From: Pseudeuparius sepicola | Lineage: Eukaryota > Arthropoda > Insecta > Coleoptera > Anthribidae | DNA length: 64,000 nt | Assembly: GCA_963920635.1 (NCBI GenBank) | Contig: OY987301.1 | Span: 20,440,501 to 20,504,500 of the forward strand | Reading direction: 5' to 3' | Shown: positions 33,313-45,167 of the stretch, one piece after another | Position numbering within the stretch: the first letter of the stretch is position 1 | Layout: the number at the start of each line of letters is the position of its first letter | Position numbers and translations under genes: made by a program | Notes under the pieces: generated by a model | What the model was told of the DNA's origin: nothing | Database searches by the model: none | The model's input: only the letters and a program-made list of their open reading frames with translations

Positions 33313-34650
33313 CACTGTGTCCCAGATAAGAATGAACAGCATGGGGATATTGCAAACGGTGAGAGATAGAGTAACGGTTAAATGGGGAAAAAGTTGCGCA
33401 ATTTTGAGGTCAATAAAATGGCACAAACAGATTTCTAATATCTTCTTTCGTTTTTGAGTTATTTTGAAAAAAGTAAAATTTTGCGTTTTCGATTTTATTT
33501 TTTTCTGAAGTTGTTATCACAGATAGCACTATGGCACTATTTGACGGACTTTAAGATGGCGTTTTTAGATTTGTTCTACAACGTTTCGTTTTTGAGAAAC
33601 CATCTTCTACTTTATTTTTTTAAATACGGACCTGGACTTTTTTTTGCAGATTTTGAAAGCACTTTTCATTGCAAATACCATGATGTATAACACGAAATAT
33701 TTTTAAAATGTTTTGAGACAATTATACTGAAAATTCTTTTTTTTTTCATTCATTTTTTCTAATGCGGCTCTGTATTTAATAATAAGAAGTGTAAATATTA
33801 ATCAGTATGGTCAACAATTTAACTTACAACTTATCTTTCAATTGGAGAACTAAAAAAAGGACAGCAAAGACTGATAACAATCACATACGATAATAACAAA
33901 TAAATAAAAATCCTCCACCTAGAAGGCTTTGAAACAACGAAACCAACCCCTTGTCATTTGTCATAACTCCCACTGTATCATTTAGTTAACAATTAGTATC
34001 ATTAGAAATGGAGGGTGCTTTTTCAAATGACGGTAAATTTAACATGTCAGCATGTTATATCTTGTGTCATAGAAATAGTGTAGAAGCCCAACGAATGTAT
34101 TGTTGCAATTAATAAATGGCAAAAGTTATTGGTTTCTCACAATTAGAAAAAGCGAAGAATTTACTCCAAAACACAATGCGATACTGTTTGCTGTACAACA
34201 ACAGAGGAAAACACTTACCAGACAGGGCCGTATTTAAAAATATTAAGTTTTCGAAGTAAAAATAAACTGTAAGTTAAATTGTTGTCAATACTGATTAATA
34301 TTTAGACTTCTTATTATTAAATACAGGGCCGCAATAGAAAAAAATGAATGGAAAAAAGGAATTTTCAGTATAATTGTCTCAAAACATTTTAAAAATATTT
34401 CGCGTCAAGTCAAGTCCGTCAAATAGTGCCATAGTGCTATCTGTGATAACAACTTCAGAAAAAAATAAAATCGAAAACGCAAAATTTTACTTTTTTCAAA
34501 ATAACTCAAAAACGAAAGAAGATATTAGAAATCTGTTTGTGCCATTTTATTGACCTCAAAATTGCGCAACTTTTTCCCCATTTATCCGTTGCTCTATCTC
34601 TCACCGTTTGCAATATCCCCATGCTGTTCTATTTTATCCGGGACACAGTG
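33313..34650. mobile_element. Foldback element with about 0.4-0.5-kb inverted repeats, 1,338 bp
   Basis: Ends CACTGTGTCCC-(A/G)GATAA, TA-preceded on the left (33,311-33,312). The TA is not preserved on the right (TC). The arms align over AGCATGGGGATATTGCAAAC, AACGAAAGAAGATATTAGAA and ACTGATTAATATTTA-type blocks. The left arm holds about 140 bp (33,552-33,695) absent from the right arm. The unique core (about 33,850-34,250) has no coding capacity. Confidence 0.85.
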
Positions 34651-35035
34651 TCTGTTACGGTTTCATGTTTAATTTTACTTTTTTGATTAATATCTAACAG
34701 TTTACTTGTAAAGAAAAAATAATAGTTATTTACATTGCCAGATGCGTAAGTGCCCTTTTTTGGCCGAGGAGGTTGTTTAAAGATCGAGGCAACGCAAGCG
34801 TTAAAAGTACCTCCGAGGCCAAAAAAGAGCTTACGCATCGTGCAATGTATTACATTTTTCCTGCTACCGACAATTTCAGGTTATAGGTACTTTGAATAAA
34901 GATCTAAATACATATGGAGTAGATTGTGAGTAATAATGATCTTCAAAATAACCTTTGTTCAATTACTAAAAATGATAATCAGTGATAAATACATATAAGA
35001 GGCAGAATGCAGCGATAATAAAAAATAAATAAAAA
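34651..35035. other. Intergenic with a small hairpin
   Basis: GCGTAAGTGCCCTTTTTTGGCC (34,744) and its approximate inverse (34,815-34,838) form a short foldback of about 95 bp. No gene is seen. Confidence 0.45.
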
Positions 35036-35130
35036 ATGTTGAGCTTTGTGTGGGATTTGAACTCTGGATCTACGAATTACTAATCGCGTACTCTCACCCT
35101 ACCGGTAGCGAGGTGCTTGTCAAATTAGGT
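35036..35130 (-). repeat. Possible tRNA-derived SINE head
   Basis: On the minus strand CAGAGTTCAAATCCCACAC resembles a tRNA T-arm / box B, with a box A-like GGTAGGGTGAGAGTA about 40 bases upstream. An AT-rich tail follows. A decayed tRNA-related SINE is likelier than a working tRNA, since the acceptor arms do not pair well. Confidence 0.35.
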
Positions 35131-36315
35131 CTGTTATGCGGCTCTTATTTAACGCCAGAGAAACATTGATATTATTAATTTTTTTTTGTATAATTCGTGT
35201 TCTTTATGCTTTATGATCAAAACCAGTTTGTAAAACGATTGTTGTGAAACCTATTAAAATTGACGCAAGATTCGCGTTGCTACATATATTTTATTAATGG
35301 TTTTAAGGTCCTTGCTGCGTAAGGGTTGCTAAGCAATACTTTTTGTACCTATAGCAACTACTTTCGCAGCTAGCAACCAAAATAACAGGGCACCTCGAAC
35401 ATTGGACTTTCGCTTTCGGGCCTGTTGGCGAGTATGTAAAGTGTACTTAAGGGGGAGAGAGAGCAGGAAAAAAATAATTTTTTTCCAAAATATATAGTCT
35501 AAACAAACTAACGTTGATTTTATTGGTATTTGGACCCCAAGAAACACAATATAATATATTTCTAACTTTGAAATAAGATCAAATGTGACTTTTTACAACT
35601 TTTATTTTTGACAACAACTTTCAACTATTTATAATATACAATATATATATTATATATTAAGTGTTTTTAACCACCTTGTATGTTGCTTACACAAAGCCAG
35701 AACGTGCATTAGCATTTTATGAATCTTATCTTTTTCGGACCAGGATGATAAACAGTTCCACGTAAACCCAGGGCCGTATACCTATTTATACGTCGTGAGT
35801 CAAGAATAATTCCTTTTAAGATACTTCGGCTCGGTTATCGTCAGATTCCGAGCAGTACTTAGTACCGGTCGGCACGGACATTGCTCGTGATTTCTTGCGA
35901 ACACCTCAATAAAACCCCACTTACATTGTGCAATGTGCAGTCCAATGGCACACGAATTCGCTAATAACGGCGTTTAGTGCAATGAATCATTTCCGATTTT
36001 ATTTTTATTGATATTGTGTTTTGACCAGAGAAGAGAAATCGAAAGACGCAGGGAACAAAGGGATTATGGCTGACTTATTTCAAAACCGAATAATTTAGTC
36101 AGGCTCAGATAAATTTCCAATAAGATAAACATAGGTACTAAAGTATTTAAACTTTTTTTTGTATATATTCAATTCTGAAAGTTAATTTCAATACCTAAAG
36201 TTGGACTTGAGATTTTTTATTGCAAAAAACTGATTGGAGCAACAAGGAACAACAAAAATATCCTTATTTTGTCAGTTGAAGAAGTTTGAGTTCTCTTTGT
36301 GGAATTTCGCTAAAA
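35131..36315. other. Intergenic, nothing recognised
   Basis: Includes an X-box-like GTTGCTAAGCAAT (35,325-35,337) and a moderately CpG-containing patch at 35,815-35,960. No gene is supported. Confidence 0.35.
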
Positions 36316-36319
36316 CATA

Positions 36320-37573
36320 CAGGGTGTCCAACTTTAAAACTGTACAAATCCGTAAAATCTTCATTTTTGGAGGTAATAGGTAGCCTAAACTTTTTTTGTT
36401 TGAAAAGACTTCAAAAACCGCTCCTTTTGACCTTCCTGCCATTTTCAAAACGCAAATCCAGGGGCGGCTGCGACTTTTTTATACCCCCGATTTTCACGAA
36501 AACCATTTAGCGATTTTTTTATTTAAAATCTGATCCCACAGCGTTAATCAGAATACCCCAAAATCCATATAGACAAAATTTGAACAAAAAATATACAGTG
36601 AGTTCCATTCTGTAGGGTGTCAAAGTTGAGCAAAATAGGATATTTTAAGACATCTGACGAGTCAATTGTGCCATGGAATCCCTTCAAAACAGTTGAATGG
36701 TCAACAGGACCACTCAAAATGTTGGCCTGAAAAGATTTACTACAAAAATATACAGGGTAAATTTCTCTGAGCCATCTCAAAATTCTGAATTTTTATTAAA
36801 CTTTATACTGGTCAGAAGTGCTCTGGAATCATTGGAAAAATATTATTAAACACAAAAGTAATTTATTTCTTTACAAAATGCCAACCAACAAATTAAAACA
36901 ATTTAAATTATTGGACCTTTCTCAACAAAGTCACTGTCTAAAATGATAGATTCTCAGTGCGTTTCCTGTTGTGGCACACCAGCCACCTTAACTGAAATGG
37001 ACTTACTGACTTGCAGGCTTTTGTATTTTTTAGATTTAGTTCGTTTGTAGTGTGTGGAGCGGTTTTGATATACTCGATTTTTGAGCCGTATAAAGTTCCA
37101 AAAATTCAGTAATTTGAAATGGCACAGATAAGAACACTATGTATATATTTCGTACTGGACTTTTGCACACCAACACCTTGAGTGGTCCTGTAAACCATTT
37201 AACTGTTTTGAGGGGATTCCATGGCACACTTGACATGGCAGATGCCTTTTAAATTCCTATTTTGCTCAACTTTGATACCCTGCAGAATAGAACTCACTGT
37301 ATATTTTTTGTTCAAATTTTGTATATGGGGGTTTTGGGGTATTCTGATTAATTCTGTGGGATTTTAAATTAAAAAAAAAAATCCCTAAATGGTTTTCGTG
37401 AATATCGTGGGTATAAAAAAACCGCAGCCGGCCCTGGATTTGCATTTTGAAAATGGCAGGAAGGTCAAAAGAAGCGGTTTTTGAAGGCCTTTCAAACAAA
37501 AAAAAAGTGTAGGCAATTATCTTCAAAAATGAAGATTTTACGGATTTGTACAGTTTTAAAGTTGGACACCCTG
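36320..37573. mobile_element. TA-flanked foldback element, 1,254 bp
   Basis: CAGGGTGTCCAACTTTAAAA and its inverse are the ends, with TA at 36,318-36,319 and 37,574-37,575. The arms match over GTACAAATCCGTAAAATCTT, AAAATGGCAGGAAGGTCAAA and TTGAACAAAAAATATACAG. A central section (about 36,790-37,080) is unique. No coding capacity. Open frames inside are chance. Confidence 0.88.
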
Positions 37574-37575
37574 TA

Positions 37576-38010
37576 TACAGTGTGTCCACCGATTGAGTTC
37601 GCATTAGGGTGTAAATAACAAAAAAAATATTCGACAACTAGCTAGTGCCCCCTAAAATAAGTCAAGGCTTCATCCCCGGATACACAACTACCGCTAAACT
37701 ATTGGTATTCGCGAACGAACAGACAGCGGAATGTCGTTACTTGTCATTCCCCCGTCCACTCGTGTCAGTCGAGTCCTCCTAAGTAAGCCTCTTTCTTATC
37801 GGCCATCCTCGAAGGTTCCAATTCTCAAATCAGAATTAATTGTAATAATTATACAAATATACCTCAAGTATTCATATCACTCGTCTCATTTATTATTGCC
37901 TACTGAACACTCTGATCAGCCAAACACACGTCTGCACTCATCGACGGTCGGTGCGCCACCGCCATTACCATTATTCACCATTCCCCCGTGTTTTTATTGG
38001 TTAGGTAATA
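37576..38010. other. Intergenic, nothing recognised
   Basis: A TACAGTGTGTCCACCGATTG string directly follows the foldback and looks like another MITE end without a partner. The 37,720-38,000 stretch is less AT-rich, but no frame with support is seen. Confidence 0.35.
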
Positions 38011-38337
38011 TAAATTAAAAGTAAAAAAATATTTTTAAAAAAAGCTTTTATTTAAATGCGCTAAAAAGAATAAAATAATCTTTTCTTTTAAAACTTTTAC
38101 TATCAACTTATAACGTCATTCCACAATTTATATGATATAAAAGCTTGTCGCGAGATTTAAGTAGTGGTATTTACTTAGTTTGAAAACTTAAATCTCGCGA
38201 CAAGCTTTTATATCATATAAATTGTGGAATGACGTTATAAGTTGATAGTAAAAGTTTTAAAAGAAAAGATTATTTTATTCTTTTTAGCGCATTTAAATAA
38301 AAGCTTTTTTTAAAAATATTTTTTTACTTTTAATTTA
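38011..38337. repeat. Perfect inverted repeat, two 152-bp arms
   Basis: The arms at 38,011-38,162 and 38,186-38,337 match base for base on my reading, around a 23-bp spacer. The arms contain CTTGTCGCGAGATTTAAGT next to the spacer. A 16-bp string from the arm (TTAAATAAAAGCTTTT) recurs at 38,974. Identity this high implies recent formation or ongoing gene conversion. Confidence 0.9.
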
Positions 38338-38480
38338 TTTTGTAATTTTTAGTTTGGCCAGGTGTCTGAGTCTATTCATCTCAGTTAACGCATCATTGTT
38401 GCAAGGTCGTTTGCCGGTTAGTTTAGAACAGTCTAGCTCTTCAATGAGGAGACCTTCTAATGACCATCTTGGGTGTCTTG

Positions 38481-38895
38481 TCATCCAAATTAAACGTGTG
38501 TACAAAATTTCAGCTCGATCGGTTGAAATTTAACTAGTCCGCCATCTTGAGTGTTCCGCCATGTTGGATTTAGAATGACGTCACACATATAATCATGCAT
38601 TGTCATCCAAATTAAACGTGTGTACAAAATTTCAGCTCGATCGGTTGAAATTTAACTAGTCCGCCATCTTGAGTGTTCCGCCATGTTGGATTTAGAATGA
38701 CGTCACACATATAATCATGCATTGTCATCCAAATTAAACGTGTGTACAAAATTTCAGCTCGATCGGTTGAAATTTAACTAGTCCGCCATCTTGGGTGATC
38801 CGCCATGTTGGATTTAGAATGACGTCACACATATAATCATGCATTGTCATCCAAATTAAACGTGTGTACAAAATTTCAGCTCGATCGGTTGAAGA
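38481..38895. repeat. Tandem array, period 122 bp, about 3.4 copies
   Basis: Unit starts at 38,481, 38,603, 38,725 and 38,847 (TCATCCAAATTAAACGTG...). The last copy is truncated. Units are nearly identical; the third has GGGTGATCC where others have GAGTGTTCC. TTTCAGCTCGATCGGTTGAA resembles 3'-terminal sequence of insect RTE-like non-LTR retroelements. That is inference from wording alone. Confidence 0.9.
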
Positions 38896-38938
38896 TATCT
38901 GCTTCAAAATTGAGTTGCAAGATTCCACCCGAACAAAT

Positions 38939-38968
38939 TACATACATACATACATACATACATACATT
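38939..38968. repeat. (CATA)n microsatellite
   Basis: Seven CATA units after the tandem array. The order tandem units, CATA tail, then TTAAATAAAAGCTTTT suggests the 3' end of a non-LTR retroelement. Confidence 0.9.
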
Positions 38969-38989
38969 GCAAGTTAAATAAAAGCTTTT

Positions 38990-39300
38990 AAAATAGGCGG
39001 TTTTTATTATTGAGAATTACTAAAGACGACGCACAATTTTATTACAAAATAAATATTTCTTTACAAGGGAAAACGTGTTATTTATGTGTATTCCTAAATA
39101 TCGATTTATGAAGTTAGGATATTGGGTCGTCAATGGCGATCGATGTAGGAATTTACGCAACCAAAGTTGCACCGTATCCCCACGAGGACGCATGCCAAGC
39201 AGTCCTAGGGAGTCTAGTGAAATTGCGCGCACTGTACAAGCTTTGAATTCTGCCCACTCCAATCAATAATGGTTTTCGGCACCTGCCAGAGAGGGTAAAG
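38990..39300. other. Intergenic, nothing recognised
   Basis: AT-rich at first, grading into GC-richer sequence. Overlapping short frames on both strands are unsupported. Confidence 0.35.
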
Positions 39301-39570
39301 TTAAATCTGGCAATACGGTCTACCGTCGCTACCCCACGTGCGATAGTAACGTCCGAGGCCGCCGCGGGGTTGGGGTGGGGAGAAGGAAGGGGGGCGGCTG
39401 CCCCGCCGCCGCCGTCTAGACTTCGGGGGCGGCGCTCCGCCACCGGAAGGCGCGCCCGTCCGTTGCTCCTCTTCGATGAGGGGCAGGGGCCCCGCTCGCA
39501 GACGCTTTTTTATTTTCGCATTTACGAATCGATAGAGCCCCTTGCATCTCGATCCGAGGCGCAACCGTAG
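39301..39570. promoter_or_regulatory. GC/CpG-rich island, candidate promoter
   Basis: GGGGCGG- and GCCGCCGCC-type runs occur in an otherwise AT-rich area. Frames on both strands are low-complexity Gly/Pro/Arg. No gene is recognised. Confidence 0.35.
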
Positions 39571-39619
39571 ATGGAATGGCACTATGCACAGTTTACATTG
39601 TTGGGTGTTTTTATTTGTT

Positions 39620-39660
39620 ACTAGCGGCCCGTCCCGGCTTCGCACGGGCAAACATTTATT
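39620..39660. repeat. RTE-like 3'-end motif
   Basis: TTACTAGCGGCCCGTCCCGG followed by CTTCGCACGGGC is a sequence very commonly found near the 3' ends of RTE-type non-LTR retroelements in animals. Only this short part is recognised. The assignment rests on memory of the motif. Confidence 0.4.
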
Positions 39661-40317
39661 TACGAGCCCTAGTGAAGTTGGCCCAACCACAGGATAAACA
39701 ATATCGAGTATGAAAAGTCGACGCCATTACTGGTAGAATGCTTTTATCGCGCAGACCAGAATCACTAAAGAATGGAATGCGAGGAATGCATCAGGGATGT
39801 ACTCAAATATATTGGGAATTCCACCAGATTTGGGATTTCCCAGAATTCTTAACCTGTACTCTGCCATCATTGTACCCACAGGTATAAACAATTATTCCTT
39901 CAACTGTGCACAGACGTTATAACAATATCCAAACCATTAATGTAAGAAAATAATTTAATCCCGGTCCTGTGTCCCATCGATTTGTATAGGGCGTGGTCTG
40001 TAACGTGACTTCAAAGTGAGATTCTATTGGAGAATGAGTTTGTATAAAAAACGAAAGTCACTACCGCCGAGATCAAAGGCACCGACAGGAAGATATACAA
40101 CTGGATATTCCCTCAACTGTGGCCCAACCATTCAAAATTTATGAATTTATAGCATATCGAAGCAGACATTTTTGAAGATGTGCTATTTTTTTGTTTCTTT
40201 ACCGATTTTAGAGAATGTTTTAAATTTTTTTAAAGATATATTTAGTGTTAAGTTGGTTGTTTTGTATAATAAATTGATTGTAACAAAATACACGACGAAA
40301 GCAGCTTAAGTTGGATA
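39661..40317. other. Intergenic, nothing recognised
   Basis: AT-rich unique-looking sequence between the RTE-like motif and the hAT copy. Confidence 0.35.
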
Positions 40318-40325
40318 GTCTGTTT

Positions 40326-41354
40326 CAAGGACCCTTTAAAGTAAGGGGACCCAGCATTATACTTTTCAAAGTGAAGCCTATTCTTTCCTCATTCTAATGG
40401 TATCAGTGATGCCAAGTATGCCATTTTATTGGAAAATCTATGAATATAGCAGGTACTTTGATTGTTAGTAAAAATTAATAATGGTTTCCATGATTTCTAA
40501 AAATTAGACTTGACAACGTTATTACAAGTGCAGAATATGGCAACTGTCAAATGAAATAAAATTTATTTTGGAGTTGAAATTGATTTCCAGCAATTATTTC
40601 CACGAATTTAAGTTATAAGTATGGTAAGTCAGTGCCGATTTTGCTTATTTAAGAATTTTTAGCTATTGCACCTTCTTACCAGGTTCCTCAATCCAATTAT
40701 TGTAATAATGTATACCTACTTGAACTGTCTTCCCTTGTTGAATGTAAGAATGTATCTACCCAAAGAACTTTCACAGATTTCGGGATGGACTAATAAGATT
40801 AGGTCTAGTCGTTCTAATCATGCAGTGTTTCTCGGTGTTCATTAAAAAAATTTTGTAATTTTATTTCTCTCCCGAGGTACCTCACAAACTTAAAATAAAC
40901 TTGTAGTCGTAGATAAAAACTTAAAAAAAACCTGAATCTACCTAAATAATTTAAAATTTACGAAATACATACAATTTTTGTTTAGGTATACGTAATGTCC
41001 ACGTAATGGGAATTGTAGGATTACTAAAGGTGATACAGGAAAAATCTGGTTGCAATTAATGGTACTACTACAGGCGGCCGCATTACCTTTAATTGACACA
41101 TCTGAGTATCCGGAAATTAGAAAACTTAAAAATTGTGAATTATGATGGAAAATATTTTGCCTCCTTTAAAATCTATGGCACTGGCATGTCACATAAAACC
41201 TGATGGCAGGTGAACACTGACATATAACATAACATTGTACCAGCCCCCTTGTGGTCTCCTTGGAGTCGACAGAAAACAAACTTCCCCTCAAGCTTCACTT
41301 TTTCTATGTGATAGACTGTGACATGCTGAGTCCCCTTATTTCAAAGAGTCCCTG
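40326..41354. mobile_element. Non-autonomous hAT element, copy 1
   Basis: 1,029 bp. The ends CAAGGACCCTTTAAAGTAAG and (reverse strand) CAGGGACTCTTTGAAATAAG share an inverted repeat and are flanked by a perfect 8-bp duplication GTCTGTTT (40,318-40,325 and 41,355-41,362). No open transposase frame. A second copy in the opposite orientation is at 46,445-47,522. Confidence 0.92.
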
Positions 41355-41456
41355 GTCTGTTTCTATAGAAGTTTAGTAGGCGGATCGGAAATAAATCACA
41401 TTACTTGACGTTTCATATTAACATATTTGTGCATACATTGTTTTTGACAAATAAAA

Positions 41457-42251
41457 ATGTCTCGTGGTAAGGCTGATTCTGTAGAAATAAGGAATGTTAT
41501 AATTCACTTGCATTTAAATCGCAGTGCTAAATATTATTAAACTTTACAAAACTACTGAATCCGTTGCTCAGAAGCAGAGAAATGGGAGTCGGTCACATTA
41601 TTCTGGTACAAATTTAAGGGCTCTGCTGAGGAGGATTATCGTGCAAAATCGTCGGGCTAATTATGGAGAATTGAGAGTTTTATGGAATCAGGCAACAGAT
41701 AAATGTTTTTCAAGGGCAACTTGTCACGGGGCTTAAAACTTACAAGGTAAGCCCAAACTGTTTCGGATTTTTTCCTGTTTTCAATTTTACGATCTGTAGG
41801 CAAAGGAAAAGCATTTATATACTAACAGAGGCAGAAGAAAAATATACTTTTGTGGGCAAAAGGGCACAGAATTTGGTCTCAGCATTAACGGAACTCAATT
41901 ATATTTGAAGTTGGTGTTGGTGATAGTCGAAGCCGAATCATTAGAACTAAAGCAGAAGTGTATCACATGGACTTAAGGAGGAAGTGAAAGATTGGATGTT
42001 AGAAAACAATATTTCACTTTTAAAATGGACGGCTAGCAGTCCAGATCTTTCGCCGATTGAAACATTATGGCATATAATCAAGAAGAAGTTGCGATCACAA
42101 CCCCCAAGAACCGTTCCAGAGTTGCGTGCTCGTCTCCAAGAAATTTGGAATAGTTTCACTCCAGTCCAGATGACTGCCAAACATTAGTTAACATATGTTG
42201 CGACGTACCGAGTCAGTTATAAGTCGAAAAGGCGATGCAACGCAGTGGTAA
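41457..42251 (+). pseudogene. Tc1-type (DD34E-like) transposase pseudogene
   Basis: Begins MSRGKADSVEIRNVIIHLHL, the Tc1-style start, stopping after about 27 codons. Another frame continues LYKTTESVAQKQRNGSRSHY and NLRALLRRIIVQNRRANYGE (paired-like DNA-binding region). Near the end, LKWTASSPDLSPIETLWHII carries the SPDLSPIE motif with the catalytic glutamate of Tc1 enzymes. A last frameshift leads to MLRRTESVISRKGDATQW and a stop at 42,249-42,251. The middle of the catalytic domain is deleted, including the usual DN(D/G)PKH block. It is dead and of a different lineage from the DD37D enzyme at 10.8 kb. No clear terminal repeats were found. Confidence 0.85.
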
Positions 42252-42943
42252 TTTTCTATCTACTTTTTGTAGATTTTCTGTTTATTGAAAATATTATGAA
42301 TTTAAAAAAAAAATTCTTTGTTAGGTCAAATATAGTTTAATTATATAAATTATAAAAATAAAATAAATTTCATTAAAATCGAGTCCAATGAAATGAAATG
42401 AATGTTTGAAATGAATTTTGTTTTATTTAGGTAAGCACCTATATTTTTTAAATTTTTTTATTATTTTTTAATTTCCATGTTTCTATTTTTATTTCCTTTT
42501 TTATCTTTTGAATGAAATGTCCGATTCCAATCATTCAAAAAGTAATCTACGGGCAAAATCCATAAACTCTATTTTTTCAAATGGAATCCGCCATTTTTTA
42601 TTTTTCCATTTCATTGCCCCTTAAAAAATAATGAAAATGTGTAAAACTTTTTTGTCTACAACTAAGCCTGTCGATTATTTCATTAAAACTGGTATTTTCC
42701 GACAAAACCCCACAGTTTTCCCCTAGTTCATCACGGGTTCATATCTGTTAATTAATTTACCGTTTTCCAAATTTTCGGAATTTAAATTTCATTATACCTG
42801 TATGTATAATGTCAAAAGTTGTACCTTGAAAGAAATAAAAAAGAGAATACTTACCTAAGTGAATAAAACAAATATAATATAAATACAGCTGTGTACACGT
42901 GATCAGTTTGAAGGTTTTTTTTTTATAAAAAAATGTTGGTGTA
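42252..42943. other. Intergenic, nothing recognised
   Basis: AT-rich. No exon or element boundary is supported. Confidence 0.35.
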
Positions 42944-42945
42944 TA

Positions 42946-43287
42946 CGGGGAGGTCACTCTTTCAATGCTCACCATTGGTATTTCGGAAACGGTAAAAGAT
43001 AGAGGGCTAGTTGATTTAGAATTTAGCATTTTAGTCCTCATTTCATCATTATCTGAAAAGAAATCGTAGATAGCTTTCTGAAATATTCTGAAAAAACCGA
43101 AAACCGCCGATTCCGGAAATAGCTCATATCTTTTTTATTAGAACACCCAACATTACGAAATTTTGTATTCTTTTGTTTTCAAACACGCTCTTTTCACTAG
43201 TTGACTTAAAAATTTTCTAGGGCTGCTAGATTTTGAGTTTCCTTTTACGAGATCCCAATCGTGAGCATCGAAAAAGTGACCACCCTG
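42946..43287. mobile_element. TA-flanked foldback MITE, 342 bp
   Basis: The left end CGGGGAGGTCACTCTTTC and the inverse right end CAGGGTGGTCACTTTTTC are flanked by TA (42,944-42,945 and 43,288-43,289). The arms share GATGCTCAC and GG-(T/G)AT-TTC-G blocks. Confidence 0.8.
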
Positions 43288-43294
43288 TATAACG

Positions 43295-43356
43295 TCTAAA
43301 AATTTATTAAAATGATAGCAGAGCGCTTTCGGCTATTAAGCCATCCTCAGTGCTAG
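43295..43356 (-). repeat. Penelope-like terminal motif with hammerhead-like core
   Basis: On the minus strand, CACTGAGGATGGCTTAATAG continues CCGAAAGCGC. CTGANGA, a small hairpin (GGCT-TAAT-AGCC) and GAAA occur in the order of a hammerhead core. Penelope-like elements are known to carry such motifs at their ends. The base next to the core does not pair as in active hammerheads, so activity is doubtful. Confidence 0.4.
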
Positions 43357-44573
43357 ATGGAAGTAAGTTTTTCTTTCAAAATAGGGACATGAAAGTTTGA
43401 AAAAATTTTAAATGCAGAGACAAAGACTTATTACTTGTCAGGTACAGCACCGGAGAAAACAATCGATGTTAGTAGATACATCCTCGTGGTGTTAGAACAA
43501 TTAGACGTTAAAATTTGACCAAAAGTTTAAAAGTTTAAAAGGTTTTTCTTATTTTTAACAACATTCTTGGTCGAAGTCGAGGTGAGCGTCATTTTTGGAG
43601 AAAACTGGGGAGATGGCCCAGGGGATTAGAAGCAAAATGGTTGGCAAAGCCGGGGACTGACTGAACGTCAAATTTCTCTCGTGGAGGCAAATTCAAAAAA
43701 GTGCAGAGACGGACTTAGAGAAAACGAAAACAAAACAAGGGACCAGATATGCAAGCTGTGTCTTTCATATACAACTTTGGGTGAAGTCTTCTATGTAACG
43801 GAACGTCGTTTCTATTAAGGTTAACTTGGATGTTTAGGCAACTGTCAACATTCTTTAGCTCTTTGGAATTGGAAATCCCAATGTCCTCAAGAAAATCAAG
43901 GCGATTGAAGTTTTTGGATAGAAATTTAGCTAGGCGATTGAAGTTTTTGGATAGAAATTTAGCTGTGTAATCAGTTCCTGTTCGAAAATGCTAAATTCTA
44001 TGTGTCCGAGAAAGCCCGCTGTGGGTTTGCTTTCGCATTATATTCGTATCTGTATCCTGAGCTAATTTTAGAGTCTCAGTCTCCACATCCTGTTTAGATT
44101 TGTGACGATTTACCAGAAAAATGTCGTTATCGCACTATCGATAGCCCTGTTTTATTATTTTCTTTCGTGTTTAATTTCAGAGAAAAATAATTTCAGGGTA
44201 TTGGTACACAAACAATAAACATTCCGGATATTTGGCAAAATAAGTATAAGTCGCCTTGGAAAAAGTACTACTTGATAAGAAAATTTACGTAGAAACATTC
44301 TTAGAAAGGAGTGTATTTATTCTGATAGTGATCGTTCCTGCATGATGACTTTCATAGACCATGTCTATAGAAAAACACCGCTAATAGCCAGTTTTGATCC
44401 TTAATAGCTTTATTATTTGTGTGGTTTACTAATTTCCCTGCACTGACCGGGATTACTATGGTTTTCTAGGGCTTTCTGTACCTAGTACGTAAGCAAATGC
44501 GGCCTTACCCGCAAATGGCAATGAATTTTAAATAATAGCAATTGCCACCGCTCCCCCGCACAAGCATGTGGTT
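43357..44573. other. Intergenic with a 33-bp tandem duplication
   Basis: AGGCGATTGAAGTTTTTGGA plus the following 13 bases occurs twice in tandem (43,899-43,931 and 43,932-43,964). Minus-strand frames across this stretch are broken. They could be a decayed retroelement downstream of the Penelope-like motif, but I cannot support that. Confidence 0.5.
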
Positions 44574-44691
44574 GCTTCTGTCAGTGGCGCAACTACGGAA
44601 GTGTAGGCCCGTGTTCAAAATTTCAGGTGGGCCCCTGCGTGTTTTTTTTTTATGTTTGAAAGGGGTGTAACAATGAAAAACATTGTACCTA

Positions 44692-45038
44692 CAGGATGTA
44701 CCATTTTCGATACTTTTGCAAGTTATATTTATATTTTGAAATTCTTACCTCTTAGAAAAAAACCGTAAACGCCACTGAATTCTACGTGAAAAAATCTATA
44801 GCGGTCGATTTTTTACCATTTCAACAAGTCAGCGTATAACGGATATAGGGGGGTGCCTGAAAATGGCAAATTTTGAGAATCACCTTGTGTTTAAAAAAAG
44901 CCAAGGAGGCCGCATGAAAATTCTGTATACGAGCGTTTCTTTTTATGAAAAAGTAGGTCAGTGCCCCGAAAACCGCAACTCCCTATTTCTAAAAATAACC
45001 CAGATACCTCGCCAAAGTATCGAAAATGGGACACCCTG
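44692..45038. mobile_element. TA-flanked foldback MITE nested in hAT, 347 bp
   Basis: CAGGATGTACCATTTTCGAT and the inverse CAGGGTGTCCCATTTTCGAT are its ends, with TA on both sides (44,690-44,691 and 45,039-45,040). A partial relative is at 19,910-20,155. Confidence 0.85.
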
Positions 45039-45167
45039 TAGGTGCATAGAGAATAATCCAACTTAAACTTTGTATTGACCAACAGTTAACAATAATGCAC
45101 ATTGCTTACTACAGGTCGAAAAACGCCATTATAGGTCAAACGGTTGAATCACCATGTACGTTCTGTA

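Noticed and set aside
36286..36510. 74-codon open frame.
   Set aside because: It falls inside the foldback arm 36,320-37,573 and has a mirror image in the other arm.
38481..38895. Regular repeats considered as a CRISPR array.
   Set aside because: The 122-bp units are contiguous tandem copies without unique spacers, and the sequence is eukaryotic.
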